From assembly GCA_030737835.1 (NCBI GenBank), contig CM060850.1:372001-436000 (forward strand): a DNA stretch of 64,000 bases, written 5' to 3'. The DNA comes from Acorus gramineus. Taxonomy: Eukaryota > Streptophyta > Magnoliopsida > Acorales > Acoraceae. Shown in pieces: positions 53,331-64,000 of the stretch. A model generated the notes under the pieces. It did no database searches. It saw only the letters and a program-made list of their open reading frames with translations, and was not told the origin of the DNA. Within the stretch, counting starts at the first letter, position 1; each line of letters begins with the position of its first letter. The translations under genes were made by a program, and so were the position numbers.

Positions 53331-55582
53331 GGTTGTGTTTTTTTTACTCTCATTGAGAAAACATAATAATAAATGTTGAGTTATTTGGTTAATAAAGAAT
53401 AGAATGTGAATAAGGTGTAAAAAATTTATTTGACATGTGAATCTCATTGATGTATAAGATGTGATGACGGGTGATTTGACAGGTTAGTCCCCTTATACCA
53501 GTAGAGGAACCTAGAATACAAATACTAGTTTATTCTTACATAATTTTGTATAGCCATACCTATTTATTCTCTCTACCCAAATATTTTTTTTTATTCTCCT
53601 CTATTCCCAGCTGTTCCTGCTCTGTTCTTCTATCCAATCGCCACAAAAGAGATTTATAAAAAGATAGCTTCACCTCACCCCAAAATATCCTCAATCTGCC
53701 ATGCTTGGTATCAAATCTAATTTCTCAACACTTAATAAATAAAAAAAAAACTAACCTCACTGGGCCCATTTTCAAATGGACCTTGAAGAAAGACGTCATT
53801 TTCTTTCTTCTCCTGATGTCGCGTCGTTATGGGGGCATCTTTGACAAATTTTAAATAAGATGATTATATTTTTAATTAAATAAAAAATTATAAAATGTTG
53901 TCAAACATTTTCTAAAAAATAAACTTAATTAAAAAGTTACAATTTTATTACAAAAATGTTGCTTTTTAAAAAGCGCAGAAAATGCGTTTTCTAAGAATTA
54001 AGTCCATTTAAGACACTTTATTAAAAATCTTAATTTTCAAACGTGTTTTCAAACAAATCAATGACCCCAAAACTTTGAAGAGAGCTTTTTCGCTAAAGTG
54101 TAGTATCCTCAAGTCCGGTTCGATTTGACAACCTACATGTAAGCCTGTCAGTTATTTGAAAAAAATCTGAATCCAATCTGAACCCGTATCCGAAAAATTA
54201 GAAAGATCCGATATTCAAAGATCCAGAGTATGGAAATGGATATCAGTCTATCCGATTCAAAAAATATATATATATGACATATATAATAAAAATATATATA
54301 TTTGTATTATATATTGCCCGTATTGTTATCTTGTACGATTAATCAAAATAATAATATATTATAATACTCTTAAATTTTCAATGTATGATATCTGAAAGAG
54401 ATAATAAGTTTTAAAATCTTCATTTTAATTTTGATGTCTCTCTAAAATATCCCTTGATTATCCAAATTAATGTTAATATTCAAACATGTTAATTATCTAA
54501 AAAATATTCGTATCCGATTCTTATCCGAAGGCATCTGAATCCAAAAATTAATATCCGTATCCGAATCTAGAAGTTAGGATATGGATATTGACATATTCGA
54601 TCCGTATCAGTCCGATTGATATGTTCACCTACATGTCTTGCAAAGCTCACAGTAGGCCCGTGACTTCTCAAAACATTATTCGCTAAAAAATTAAGGAAAG
54701 ATAAAAGGAAGCAGAGACCAATAGCAGATGAAATTTTCGAGGGGTTGTCTTCTGTCGTTTAAACACATTTACTGGTGTGATGACCCGTTTTTGGAATGGT
54801 TACACTTTAATGATCATATTTTTGGAGTTTAACACAACCTCCAAATTAAATTTTCTTTTTTGAGGAATGTGCGGGATATCAAAATGAGTTGGTATTACAA
54901 GGGTCGTGTATAATTTTCGAAGTGTCAAGATTTCTTGATTGAATTCCTTACGGATTCAATTCATGAATATTTTATCTAATAAAATTCTATTTAAATCACC
55001 CCAGCTAGTTGTTCAATTGGATAGCCTACCAACACTATGCACGGTGTCGGCGCATTGAAAGTCTTCCTGTGTAATCAAACTTACTGGTTAATGACGAAAA
55101 TCTAAATGGAGGACTAGTTTAATAAGAGATTAAGATTTTGAAGATAAATTATCTTAATTTTAAATGATAAAAAGTTCATTAATTTTATTCATATTCTCAT
55201 TTATCAAAATTAAGATAAAAGCAAATATAAATGTTATCTCAGTTTTTAGGTAGAATAAAAAATTTCCATTTTCATTTGAAAATTGGGACAACTGTCCACA
55301 ATTTTTTTTTATTATTTTTTTATAACAAATGAGAATAAATTATCCATCACATCACTTATCGCTATAATTACTCCTTCTTTCACCATTTATCTACTTGCAG
55401 AACTAGCCCTTGGAATTTGTAAATACTGTATCTCTAGTTTACTCCTCAAATGTTTTTTATATTGAATTTCATGTACTAAAGAATGTATTATTCAAACAAT
55501 CATGTATGTATTATTTATCTGCATTTTACTGATGTTTACTAAATCTATTTAATTTTACTTTTTTCATCACATAATAAGCTAG
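53331..55582. other. Gene-free stretch with one dispersed repeat
   Basis: No exon-like segment was found. It contains the repeat at 54,141-54,626. The stretch 53,390-53,490 resembles 2,090-2,160 at the left of the window. Much of the rest is AT-rich filler. Confidence 0.45.
54141..54626. mobile_element. Dispersed repeat with 10-bp flanking duplication
   Basis: The segment starts AAGCCTGTCAGTTATTTG, ends TTGATATGTTC and is flanked by an exact direct repeat, ACCTACATGT (54,131-54,140 and 54,627-54,636). It contains several TATCCGA(A/T) motifs and a TA microsatellite. A diverged, shorter relative lies at about 55,897-56,205. The family is not known to me. The target-site size would suit a Mutator-like MITE, though its ends are not clear inverted repeats. 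Confidence 0.65.
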
Positions 55583-55591
55583 TTGATATTA

Positions 55592-55866
55592 GGATTTTTT
55601 ATTTTTAAGTCCCTATAAACTATATGATTTAGTGATCGATCCCTCACTTCTTCATATTTCGGTTTAAGTCCCCATATTTAAATAATATGTTCTTTTTAGT
55701 CCCTCCCAGGGACTAAAAAGAAAACCAAATAATTTAGGAATAGGTCCCTCCTAAGGACTAATAAGAAACATACCCTTTAAATCTAGGGATTTAAATTGAA
55801 ATATGAAGAAGTGAGTGATCGATTACTAAATCATATACTTTACAGGGACCTAAAAATAAAAAACCC
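55592..55866. mobile_element. Foldback MITE, copy 2 (Mutator-type)
   Basis: Same family as 10,222-10,494 and 56,767-57,041. The left arm GGATTTTTTATTTTTAAGTC is opposite GGGTTTTTTATTTTTAGGTC read from the right end. The inner AGTGATCGATCCCTCACTTC is opposite its complement around 55,810-55,825. The flanks TTGATATTA (55,583-55,591) and TAAATATTA (55,867-55,875) match at 7 of 9 positions, so this is an older insertion than the others. Confidence 0.72.
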
Positions 55867-56766
55867 TAAATATTATTAAGAATTTACCTCTAATTAAGCC
55901 TGTTAATTGTCTTAAAAAATCCGTATCCGAATCCATATAAAAAAAATTAGAATATCTAACATTTGAATATTCGTAGTATAGATATGTATATTTGTATTAT
56001 GTACTGTTCAAATTTATTATTTCTTTATGATAAATCACAATAATGATATTTCATATAATATTAAATTATTTATGTATGATATTTAGAACAGATAATAAAC
56101 CTTCAAAAATCTATTTTATTTCACATCTCTTCCATATATTATTTGATTTATCTAATTAGTGTTCACATTTAAACATGTCAACTATCTAAAAAATTATCTT
56201 TATCTAACTAGTATATGAAGAGATCTTAATTTTAGAGTGGGCTAAGCTAAAATTTAGTAAAACTTTTTATCCATATTAAAAAAATGATTAAAATCAAAAT
56301 GTATATAAATTAAATAAGCTCATATTGGTAATCAACCCATTAAATATCTAGTAAAATTGATAGATATACACAAAATATATATAATAAAACGATAATATTA
56401 ATACGTTATTACATGCAGTCCTGTGGATATCCCCTAATGCAGTCATATTTACCTCGTGAGCCATTCAGAGGGGTATATACCTTCTTAGGTAAATATATAC
56501 GTCGTTATAAAAAAAAATTACATTTGTTAAAAATGCGTTCATTCAATTAATATATATATATATATCATTAAACGATGTTTACTAATTTCAAAAAATTAAA
56601 ACTTGTACATACTATTCATGGAACTATCCACCGGACTGTCCCCAAGACCCTAACATTTCTATTAAAATTTAGTTCTATAATATTTTGAAATAGTAAAAAT
56701 CACATGTTACCAACTCGGGATTAATATTTTTTTTATCAAATTTTTATCAATACATCAAATTATCTA
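55867..56766. repeat. Second, truncated copy of the 54.1-kb dispersed repeat, then AT-rich filler
   Basis: From about 55,897 (AAGCCTGTTAATTGTC) to about 56,205 the sequence follows the order of the 54,141 element: AAATCCGTATCCGAATCC, a TTTGTATTATGTACTG block, ATGTATGATATTTAGAACAG and CAACTATCTAAAAAATTATC. The left start is preserved and the right half is missing. The remainder up to the next MITE contains a TA microsatellite near 56,550. Confidence 0.6.
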
Positions 56767-57041
56767 GGGATTTTTAGTTTTAAGTCCCTACAAACCATCA
56801 TATTTAGTGATCGATCCCTCCCTTCTTCGTATTTAGGTTTTAGTCCACAGATTTAAATGATAGTTCATTTTTAGTCCCTGAGAGGGACCTATCCATAAAT
56901 TATTTAATTTACTTTTTAGTCCCTGTGAGGGACCTATCCATGAATTATCCTTTAAATCGGGGAACTAAAACCTAAATACGAAAAAAAAAAAGATCGATCA
57001 CTAAATATGATGGTTTGTAGAGACTTAAAACTAAAAATCTC
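56767..57041. mobile_element. Foldback MITE, copy 3 (Mutator-type, perfect 9-bp duplication)
   Basis: The left arm GGGATTTTTAGTTTTAAGTC pairs with the right arm, whose reverse complement starts GAGATTTTTAGTTTTAAGTC. Pairing continues across nearly the whole 275 bp, with a short central segment. It is flanked by exact copies of AATTATCTA (56,758-56,766 and 57,042-57,050). The arms of this copy are better preserved than those of copy 2, suggesting recent insertion. Confidence 0.85.
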
Positions 57042-57050
57042 AATTATCTA

Positions 57051-59536
57051 ATATACATGAGATTTAAAGCCCATTCCCTTAAAAATTGGGAGTTAAAATA
57101 GTGGGGGCTCGGATCAGCTGTTTCTACTGTAAACAGGAAACATGGAATATAACCAATAAATGGTCTACACGTTAGCACGTTAAATAAAATTCATGTTGGC
57201 ATTAAACACGGCGGCAAACCACGTCAAAATGAAATGTAACAATTGCATTAAAGTAATTGAATTATATAAAATCACGAATGAGTCCCTCTAAATTAAATCA
57301 AACATTTTATTTTATCATGAAAACTCATATGAAGGTGCCAATATCTTTCATTGGTTTGAGGTTTTTGACTTTACTAAACAACTAGTCTTCTTTATAAATT
57401 TTTTTTTTTTTAAAAAGTAAAAACATGCTACAATTACTTTCAACTAGAATAGTTTATAAGATATTTTCTAAAAAAGAAACAAAAAGGCCAAAATCTTCTG
57501 TCTTTTATAGTTCTTTTCTTGGACATTTTTATAAGATATTTTTTAAAATTATTAATACCATCAAACTGGTTTTGCAGTCTTTACAAGATATATAAGTCAA
57601 GAATGTCTGTTAATGTGTTTTTTTTTTCCATCTCATCTATATTTTATAGGATATATATATGTAATTCAAGAATGTCACTTAATTTTTTATTTTTTTTTTG
57701 TCATCTCATCTATTTGTCACAAGGGTCAAAGTAAAGGTTGGTTGGGCGGGGATATAGCCCAACCCAGTTTTTATAATTATTTTGTTCATATAAAAATATT
57801 TATATTTTATAAGTGTATAAAAAATAAATAAGTTCTATTTTTTTGAAAAAAAATCATAGTTTTATTAAGTGTTTAGAAATGCGGTATGTAGTTTCTGCGC
57901 AACTAGAATACCACATAGAGTATATGCGGTATACGAGAGTATTAATTATATTTGATGGTGGTTTTTTATAGTTTAAATTGATTCGTAATTGTATACAATT
58001 GTGTGTGAATGGCTTCTTATAGTTTTTGATAACATGCATGGACATTAATGAAATTCATAATTTTTTTTGACACGTCCCCTTTTGTTTAACTTGGAGGGAC
58101 TGATTTGTGATTTTTATATAATTCAATTACTTTAATCCAATTGTTAAATTTCAACGTGATTTGCGTGTTTAATGCCCGACATGAGATTTTACTTAACGTG
58201 CCGTTTGACGTGCCAACGTGTAGTCCATTTATTGATTGTATTCGCTCAACAAGAAACAGGTGATCCGAGCCCAAATAGTGGAATTATTTTGATGAAATCT
58301 CGACCGGACCCACTCATAGCTCCGTCACAGTTTCGTATACAGTATTGTATTTTAATTAAGCCGGGTAAAAGCGCCTTTTTGGGAACCGTGAAACCAGGAT
58401 TAGGTTTACTTGAAGGATTACTCTAGGGTACTACCGACAATGGCATCTCCCGTTAATAAAACCAAAAACAGGGTCATACGAATCAACGACGCAGACAGCA
58501 CACGAGCCAGGGGTCCAAGTTTTGAAATATGAGAGAAAAAGCTCCACCACGTGTCATCTTCGGATTGGTTTACATTTTTTATTTCCCCAACAAACCCTCA
58601 TTTTAAAGCATTTTAAAACCACCCTTCTCTCTCTACTATTAAAATCCTGTCTCCTTTTCTTTCTCATCTGCCGTCCCCCCCCCCCTTGGAGACCTTCAAA
58701 ACACACTCATTCGCCGACACTATCTCCTCCCGGTCTTCACCGTCCGTCGCTTCCTCTTCATCTCTTCGCGTTCTCCATCGTAAGGTAAAGCTCGGTAGCC
58801 GCTATTCGTTCATTGCAGTTCTCATTTTGAATTTGTTTCTCTCTTTTCTTTTTCTCTTTTTTATTGTGAATACTTAGAACACCTATTAGTGAATACGGTA
58901 ATCATCACTTCGGTATCATTTAATATGTCTCCGTAAATCCAAACTGTCTAGTTAGTCGTCCCTATATTCTGTTCGAAGATTATTAATCGGACGGTCCGTA
59001 GTTATCGTATAGCTCACATTAAAAGCTGTTGTTCTTCCGGTGGGTAATCACCGGAAGAGTCGCAGACATTTTCGTCAATTTCATTTTTTTTTTTTGTTGG
59101 GTAAAAGCGGGTTCGAACCCGCGTCCGTCCTTCGGGGAGGGTGCATCTCGACCACCCCTCTAGGGGGGTCAATTTGAGTTGACCATAGCAAATGTATTAT
59201 TGCCTTGCATGTTTTGTTGTTCACACCCTAGCACGACCTCCGAGGCACAAAATTTATTTTATTGACCTTTTAACGTGGTAGTAAGACCTCGAGATTCGAG
59301 CACGTCTCATTTAATGCTGTCTGTAGTATGCGTGATTCGATTCGATTCTCATTGAATGCGGTTGGAGAGACTTCTCCCTCCCTCTCTCACTTGTTCTGTT
59401 TCCTGTGTCAGTTCTGCGAGTACAAAAATGGGTCCTTGTGTGTTTTATTTATTTTGTTTTATAATATACAAACTGATGCGATAACACTGAAACAACAGGA
59501 TTCCGTAAAATCTTCGTGACGTAACCCGTCCCCACC
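57051..59536. other. Intergenic region upstream of the NETWORKED-like gene
   Basis: No gene is recognised. The 57,400-58,200 part is AT-rich. From about 58,600 a CT/C-rich patch looks like a leader, but the short frame there (58,686-58,877, opening at TTG) has no known domain. A SINE-like tRNA-derived piece sits at 59,090-59,175. ACGT-containing motifs (GTGACGTAA, GACGTGAC) close to 59,517-59,553 could be bZIP sites. Confidence 0.4.
59085..59175 (-). mobile_element. tRNA-like / SINE head fragment
   Basis: The minus strand reads GACCCCCCTAGAGGGGTGGT, then CGAGATGC, later CGCGGGTTCGAACCCGC (a perfect B box inside a small stem), then TTTTACCC and an A run. An A-box-like TGGTCGAGATG precedes the B box by about 35 bases. 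The rest of the cloverleaf does not fold as a tRNA. It fits a short tRNA-derived SINE ending in an A tail. Confidence 0.45.
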
Positions 59537-60660
59537 ATGCCTTTAGACGTGACACGTCCCTGCCACGGCTGCTGCAGACCACCTTGGCTCCAAGCGACTC
59601 TTGCCGGTACTAAATACCTTTTTTACCATTCTACCCTTATCTTTTACATCCCGTGACTTTGTACGGAGGGCTAATACGGTCATTTTCAGACCTGGACCAG
59701 CGTATGCAAGCTTTGACGCCGAAGGGACTGGATGGCGAGTCGGAAGCCGAGTCAGACTCGTTCGCGGACCGAGCCGAGAATTATTACCAAAAACGCCCCC
59801 AGCTCCTGACCCTCCTCAAGGACCTCCACAGCCGCTACCTCTCCCTCGCCGACCGCTACTGCACCTCCATCAAACACAACCACCCCCAAATAATCCCCAC
59901 CGTCCATCCCGATGAAATCGACGACGATCCCGACACCGACCACGACCTCCTCTCCTCCGTCTCCTCCGACGACGTCGAGAGCTCCGTCTCCTTCCACAAC
60001 CCCCCTCCCGCGAAGCCCGATTGCCTCATCGTCGCGATTTCCGAGGCGGAGAGGGAGGGAATCGATGACATCGTCGCGGAATTCGTCTGGAAGACGGTCG
60101 AGAACGAGGTCCTCCTTCACGAGCTCGGGATCGCCGGGAAGCAGAGCTCGGAGTCGATCCGGAAGATTGAATTGCAAAAGAGCCTTCTTGAGGTGCTGGA
60201 GTCGGAGCGGATGGTGCTGCTGAACGAGAACGCGAGGCTGGGGTTTCGAGCGACGGCGCTGTCGGAGGAGTCGGAGAGGCTCGCGGCGGAGGTTTCGTTC
60301 ATGAGGCGGAAGGCGGGGGAGCTGGCGAGGTGTGTTCTGAAGATGAGGGACGACCACCGCGTGTGCATTTTGAGCCGTCGGATCGAGGGTTTGCAGGGGC
60401 AGATCTTCGCGTTGGAGAAGAGGAACGTCGAGTGCTACCAGGCGATGGCGAGGAGGGAGGAGGAGAGGAGGGTGAAGGAGAGGGAGGCGGCGGCGGAGGT
60501 CGAGCGGCTCAAGGCGGAGAACCGGAGGCTGAAGGAGGCGGCGGATGGGAGGAGGAGGCGGCGCGCGGCGGCGAAGGCGGGGAAGTGGTGGACTGCGAGG
60601 GTGAGGTCGGCGGAGGGGTTCCTGTGTGGGCGCCACGTCGGCAAGACTGCCACGTGTTAA
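59537..60660 (+). CDS. NETWORKED/KIP1-like protein with a degenerate NAB domain
   Basis: Two exons (59537-59606 and 59690-60660) give about 346 residues. The 83-nt intron has a CTAATAC branch-point-like motif and joins GCC-G to AC-CTG, producing PWLQATLADLDQRMQAL. This aligns with the NAB domain of the NET3/KIP1 family. The conserved SDSFADRAENYYQKRPQLL follows at about residues 50-70, and LSLADRYC after that. A long coiled coil rich in E, R and L occupies about 165-310. NET proteins link actin filaments to membranes through the NAB domain, whose N-terminal tryptophan cluster (WWW) contributes to binding. Here the N-terminus is MPLDVTRPCHGCCRPPWLQ, with only the last tryptophan, so actin binding may be lost or the true first exon lies upstream. 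The exon is very GC-rich, which creates long false frames on the other strand. Confidence 0.78.
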
Positions 60661-61399
60661 GTCGAGGGAGTTCTGGGTTTGACGCACGTGTGTTGGGGGG
60701 TAGTTTGGTAATATGCTTATTGTACAGTGGTGGGCTTTAAATGTATGCATTTAATATACTTTTGTCTCTTGTGGTTGGAACTTGGAATCGTGCGCGGTGG
60801 GTTTTAATGACGAAGGGCGTTTTGGTAATTGAAGATTGATTTTGTTTTGATTTTCTTTCATTTTTTTAGTTGGATGGAAGCGTGGTACAGGACGTATGTG
60901 TCACGTTATCGGCCGAAGGGACGTCTTATGCGAGGTGTCGGTGGTGATGGGACGTGCCTCGAGATTCGTGATTGGAGTTCATTCTGCTAATAAATGTATG
61001 GAATGGGGTCTTGACAAATCAATTACTTTGGTACAATCAGAGAGAGAGAGAGAGAGAGGGGCTACACATATGAGATGATATTATACATATAATCTAACAT
61101 ACTTAAAATATAAAATATAAACATGCTTAATCTTACATTGGATAATTGTTAACACAAGGGCTTTACGATTTTGAGCTGCCCATTTTTGCATTTTGCATAA
61201 TTAATTATAATATATACACACATAATAAGATTAATTCAAAACTTAAACATCGGACAGTGTGGTCCTTAAGTTCGATGGATGGGCTTTTTAGCGGGAGCAA
61301 ATATGAGTGGATCCCAACACTCATATAAGATTCTACTATGGAAGACGGTAAAGATAAAGACAATGGTTCAGTCCTACACACTGACACACATTTTAATTT

Positions 61400-61920
61400 T
61401 TGGAAATATTCAAATAAACCCCTCTAAACTGTCCAAAATTCATATTAACCCTTTTAACTTTTCTTAAATTACACAACTCTTTTAAAATACATATTAAAAT
61501 TTAAATTATTTTTTAAATTAATTTTTTATTGACATATTAGGATTATTATGTGAATGTCTGATCTAATTAATTTTGATTGATGACATAGTATAACAAAAAA
61601 ATCCCAAAACTGTATTAAAAATATGAAAATTCCTCTGTGGATTATGATTACCCCAATAGTCTATTCGTATGGATAAAATGATTATGTATAAAAGATTTTT
61701 CACACTATTAACAAATTTTAGAGTTTTTTTGGTATATTTATTTTTAGTCAGGGTTAACAAAACAAAATATTTGTTAAAATATTAATCTGTTAACAGAAGT
61801 TTAACTTAAAGGATTATTTGAATTTATATAGATATTATCAAGGGGATATATGAACTTTAGAAAAAATCACGAGTATGAATTTCTGATAGTTTATAGGGGG
61901 TTATTTGGATTTTTCCCTAA
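61400..61920. mobile_element. MITE-like element with imperfect terminal inverted repeats
   Basis: The left end GGAAATATTCAAATAAACCC pairs with the right end, whose reverse complement is GGAAAAATCCAAATAACCCC. Pairing continues through AAACTGTCCAAAATTCATA against AAACTATCAGAAATTCATA. The inverted repeats are about 48 bp with roughly 80 percent identity. The interior is AT-rich and non-coding. I could not settle the target duplication. Confidence 0.6.
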
Positions 61921-62014
61921 CGTATTTTTTATAATAAATTATATAATTATATAATTTTTCATTATAGAATTTTTGGATAGGGTAGGTCTGCATTAAGTTT
62001 TATATGCGTGATTC

Positions 62015-62355
62015 GCCGATTACAAATGTACCACGAAATGGGCCGAATGTGTTGGGCCACGCAATCCATTTTATTGCCTGCTTTGCAGTTCTATATGTTA
62101 TAATATGTATTATATACTGCACTATCATAATGTATGAGATTCTATCATAGTGTATGATCCAATTTTTTTTTTTATATAAAAAAAATACACAATTATATCT
62201 CAGTATATACTTTGTTTCATATAACAGCATGTACTTCAAATGGTAAGTGTATGTTTAACATAAAATGAAATGGACTGCAATTGAAGCTGTAATGGAGTTG
62301 TTTATATCTTTTTTCTTTGCTGATTACAAATATACCACGAAACATGCTGAGTGTA
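62015..62355 (+). repeat. 37-bp direct repeat pair
   Basis: GATTACAAATGTACCACGAA (62,018-62,037) and GATTACAAATATACCACGAA (62,322-62,341) lie 304 bases apart. Similarity extends a few bases on both sides (GCC/GCT before, and GGGCCGAATGTG/ATGCTGAGTGTA after). They could be remnants of a duplicated element end. Confidence 0.6.
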
Positions 62356-64000
62356 ATATATAAGGTAACTTAATAGTTTATTAGTCAACTAATAATTAAT
62401 TAAAAATCTATTAATGTTAAACTATGTATGTTTAGGCGAGGGATTAATTGGAGTCTAAAAAGGATTTTTGGAACATGGATTAAATATGTTAGCAGCTAGA
62501 TTGTTGTGGCAAATGTGACCGTTATTTTCCACAAGTGTCTTCATGTCTTAGAACTTCCTAACTGGTTGGAAAATGTTGTTTAAAACTTTGTACATCTCCT
62601 TTCTTAGAATGTGTAACTGTGATCCTTGAACATTGAACCAATGATCTCTACGGTGGTTGATGCTTGAACAACTTCACTGCAAACCACCCAAGTGGTTTTT
62701 ATTTTTTTGAATATTCACTCTGTGCTTCATTCATTGGTAATTATAAATTTTACCATTAGAGTAATATGTTCATGAGCCCACTTAAAAGAAAATGGAACTT
62801 CAGGTCAACATTGAAGAAGATGGAGATCCATACAAGGCGGAGGTGGAGGAATGTATAGATTTATAATCATGGAAGATCTGAAAAAAAAAAGGAAAATTAC
62901 AAGTGCATAAACAGGGCAACAAATACGTTTTTTTTACCAGGGCACATTAATTTGCCTTGGTAAACGTTATTTTTCGTTGGTAATTTCATCGTAGCAAGCC
63001 CATCGGTGATTGTTTTTGCCGACTAAAACACATTTTCTTAAGTAAAAAAATTTCATCAGTAAAAGTAAAATTTTCGTGGCCAATGTAGTTCATTTCATCA
63101 GTAAAAACAATAGAAAAGTCTGTAAATATTATTGCCCAGGAGTTTCGTAGCGCTTTCTCAATAAGCTGTTTTGATTTTCCAGCATATTTAATCATTGGAT
63201 TATGCAAAAAAAAAATTCTCTTACACTATGCCCAAGAGATACATACATAATCATTGTATTGAGGATTAAAAAAACATATTTATTTAAAAGACAAAAAAAA
63301 AATACTACAACAATAACTAAAAGAAACTAAGATGACTAAATATTCAGTAAGGTTTACACTATCATACCCACTGGTTTGTGGGTAATCTGGCTCGCCCAAA
63401 TCATTTTGTTATTCAAAGGGCAGCATTTCTTGGTTGAGAATTTATGGGAAGCGGCTGTGGGGTTTGAGAGTGAGGAAGAGTCCTAGTGGGTGCCAAGCAC
63501 ATTGTGTTGAGGTGAGGAGTTCTTTGTATCGAGGAGTAGGTATATGCGAGTGGCACCCGGGGAGGAATAGATAGCTCTTATGTTCATCCTCTGTTGACAC
63601 TTTTGTTTTGTTTATATTATGGATTTGCTTTCGTTTATATATAATCTCCCTCATTTTAGAGATTGTAACTTTGAGTTTTTCTAATGAAATCAGGTTAGTA
63701 ATACTCTAATACCCTTCCCTAAAAAAGTCCAATAAGGTTCATAATCATGGTTCCCGGGCTGATGACAACGAAAACCAATCCCTCTGGCATTTACACTACA
63801 TGGTGGACCCTTCTTTCTATTCTTACGTAGATAATGTTATATACAATTCTATTTTCAGCCCTAATTCCACTCTCCTGTGTCACAATGTAATATGCAAATG
63901 GCAGGAGGGATGGATAAACGAAGTTTTGGTTTCAACGCGGGAGTTAAGTAAGGAAGGTGATCTTACCCACGTCTGCCTGGGTCTCTGATGACATCTGTCT

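Larger units (their letters stand above)
60661..64000. other. AT-rich terminal stretch with repeats, no gene recognised
   Basis: Contains a GA microsatellite (about 61,037-61,058), an inverted-repeat element (61,400-61,920), a 37-bp direct repeat pair (62,015 and 62,319) and a small hairpin (TTTACCAGGGCA near 62,934, with TGCCTTGGTAAA). The short open frames near 62,800 and 63,800 do not resemble any family I know. A gene could continue beyond the right edge. Confidence 0.45.

Noticed and set aside
58686-58877. A first exon for the NETWORKED-like gene
   Set aside because: It begins with TTG, has no WWW motif and ends in a hydrophobic run unlike the family. The exon at 59,537-59,606 joins in frame and restores the NAB sequence.
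59100-59170. A functional tRNA gene on the minus strand
   Set aside because: The B box is perfect, but the acceptor and anticodon stems do not form a cloverleaf.
59752-60750. A 332-codon open frame on the minus strand across the NETWORKED-like gene
   Set aside because: It is a by-product of very high GC content in the plus-strand coding exon. Its translation is rich in R, P and L with no domain, whereas the plus frame has clear family motifs.
63420-63990. Remnant of a LINE or other retroelement coding region
   Set aside because: The composition is suggestive, but no reverse transcriptase, RNase H or integrase motif could be read in any frame.

Overview
This window is nuclear DNA of a flowering plant. 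The genes are split by many GT-AG introns, the intergenic DNA is very AT-rich and full of small transposons, and the proteins are typical of land plants (NPH3/BTB, BPS1, NETWORKED/KIP1, strictosidine-synthase-like, plant-type VPS41). Several genes start with a very GC-rich first exon and become AT-richer towards the 3' end. This gradient is common in monocots, so I lean towards a non-grass monocot, but the lineage is not proven.

Layout. 1-2.6 kb: AT-rich DNA with a CACTA-type terminus. 2.6-5.4 kb (+): an NPH3-family BTB protein whose second intron holds a complete tRNA-Val(AAC). 5.4-10.8 kb: gene-poor, with one foldback MITE. 10.8-15.8 kb (+): an SF1-type KH RNA-binding protein with a long proline-rich tail. 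17.1-26.2 kb (+): VPS41 of the HOPS complex, 19 exons. 27.4-30.8 kb (+): LTV1, a 40S ribosome assembly factor, with telo-box motifs upstream. 31.2-31.5 kb: a SINE. 32.1-34.0 kb (-): a thioredoxin-like [2Fe-2S] ferredoxin/TPR protein. 35.6-36.8 kb (+): a broken COQ4 copy. 37.1-38.6 kb (-): a strictosidine-synthase-like protein with one GC-AG intron. 41.3-42.9 kb (+): a BPS1-like gene whose promoter and first codons are tandemly duplicated. 45.2-49.1 kb (+): a chimeric locus. 49.1-59.5 kb: a transposon-rich stretch (SINE, hAT with a nested Harbinger MITE, a long-inverted-repeat element, Mutator-type foldback MITEs). 59.5-60.7 kb (+): a NETWORKED-like gene. 60.7-64 kb: AT-rich DNA with repeats and no recognisable gene.

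The most unusual item is the chimera at 45.2-49.1 kb. The promoter, first exon and start of the second exon are those of the 26S proteasome ATPase RPT3. At about 47,357, just before the Walker A motif would begin, the sequence becomes the C-terminal catalytic part of mitochondrial pyruvate dehydrogenase E2, with all its introns and an open frame. The two halves are out of frame, so the RPT3 frame stops at 47,379 while the E2 exons remain undamaged. A partial copy of the RPT3 exon 1 end lies in the first intron. The locus therefore looks like a young rearrangement that may give a 204-residue RPT3 N-terminal fragment.

The genes are independent single genes, as is normal in plants, and do not form an operon or pathway. 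All exon boundaries were derived by eye from splice signals, reading-frame continuity and remembered family sequences. No alignment or search was run.
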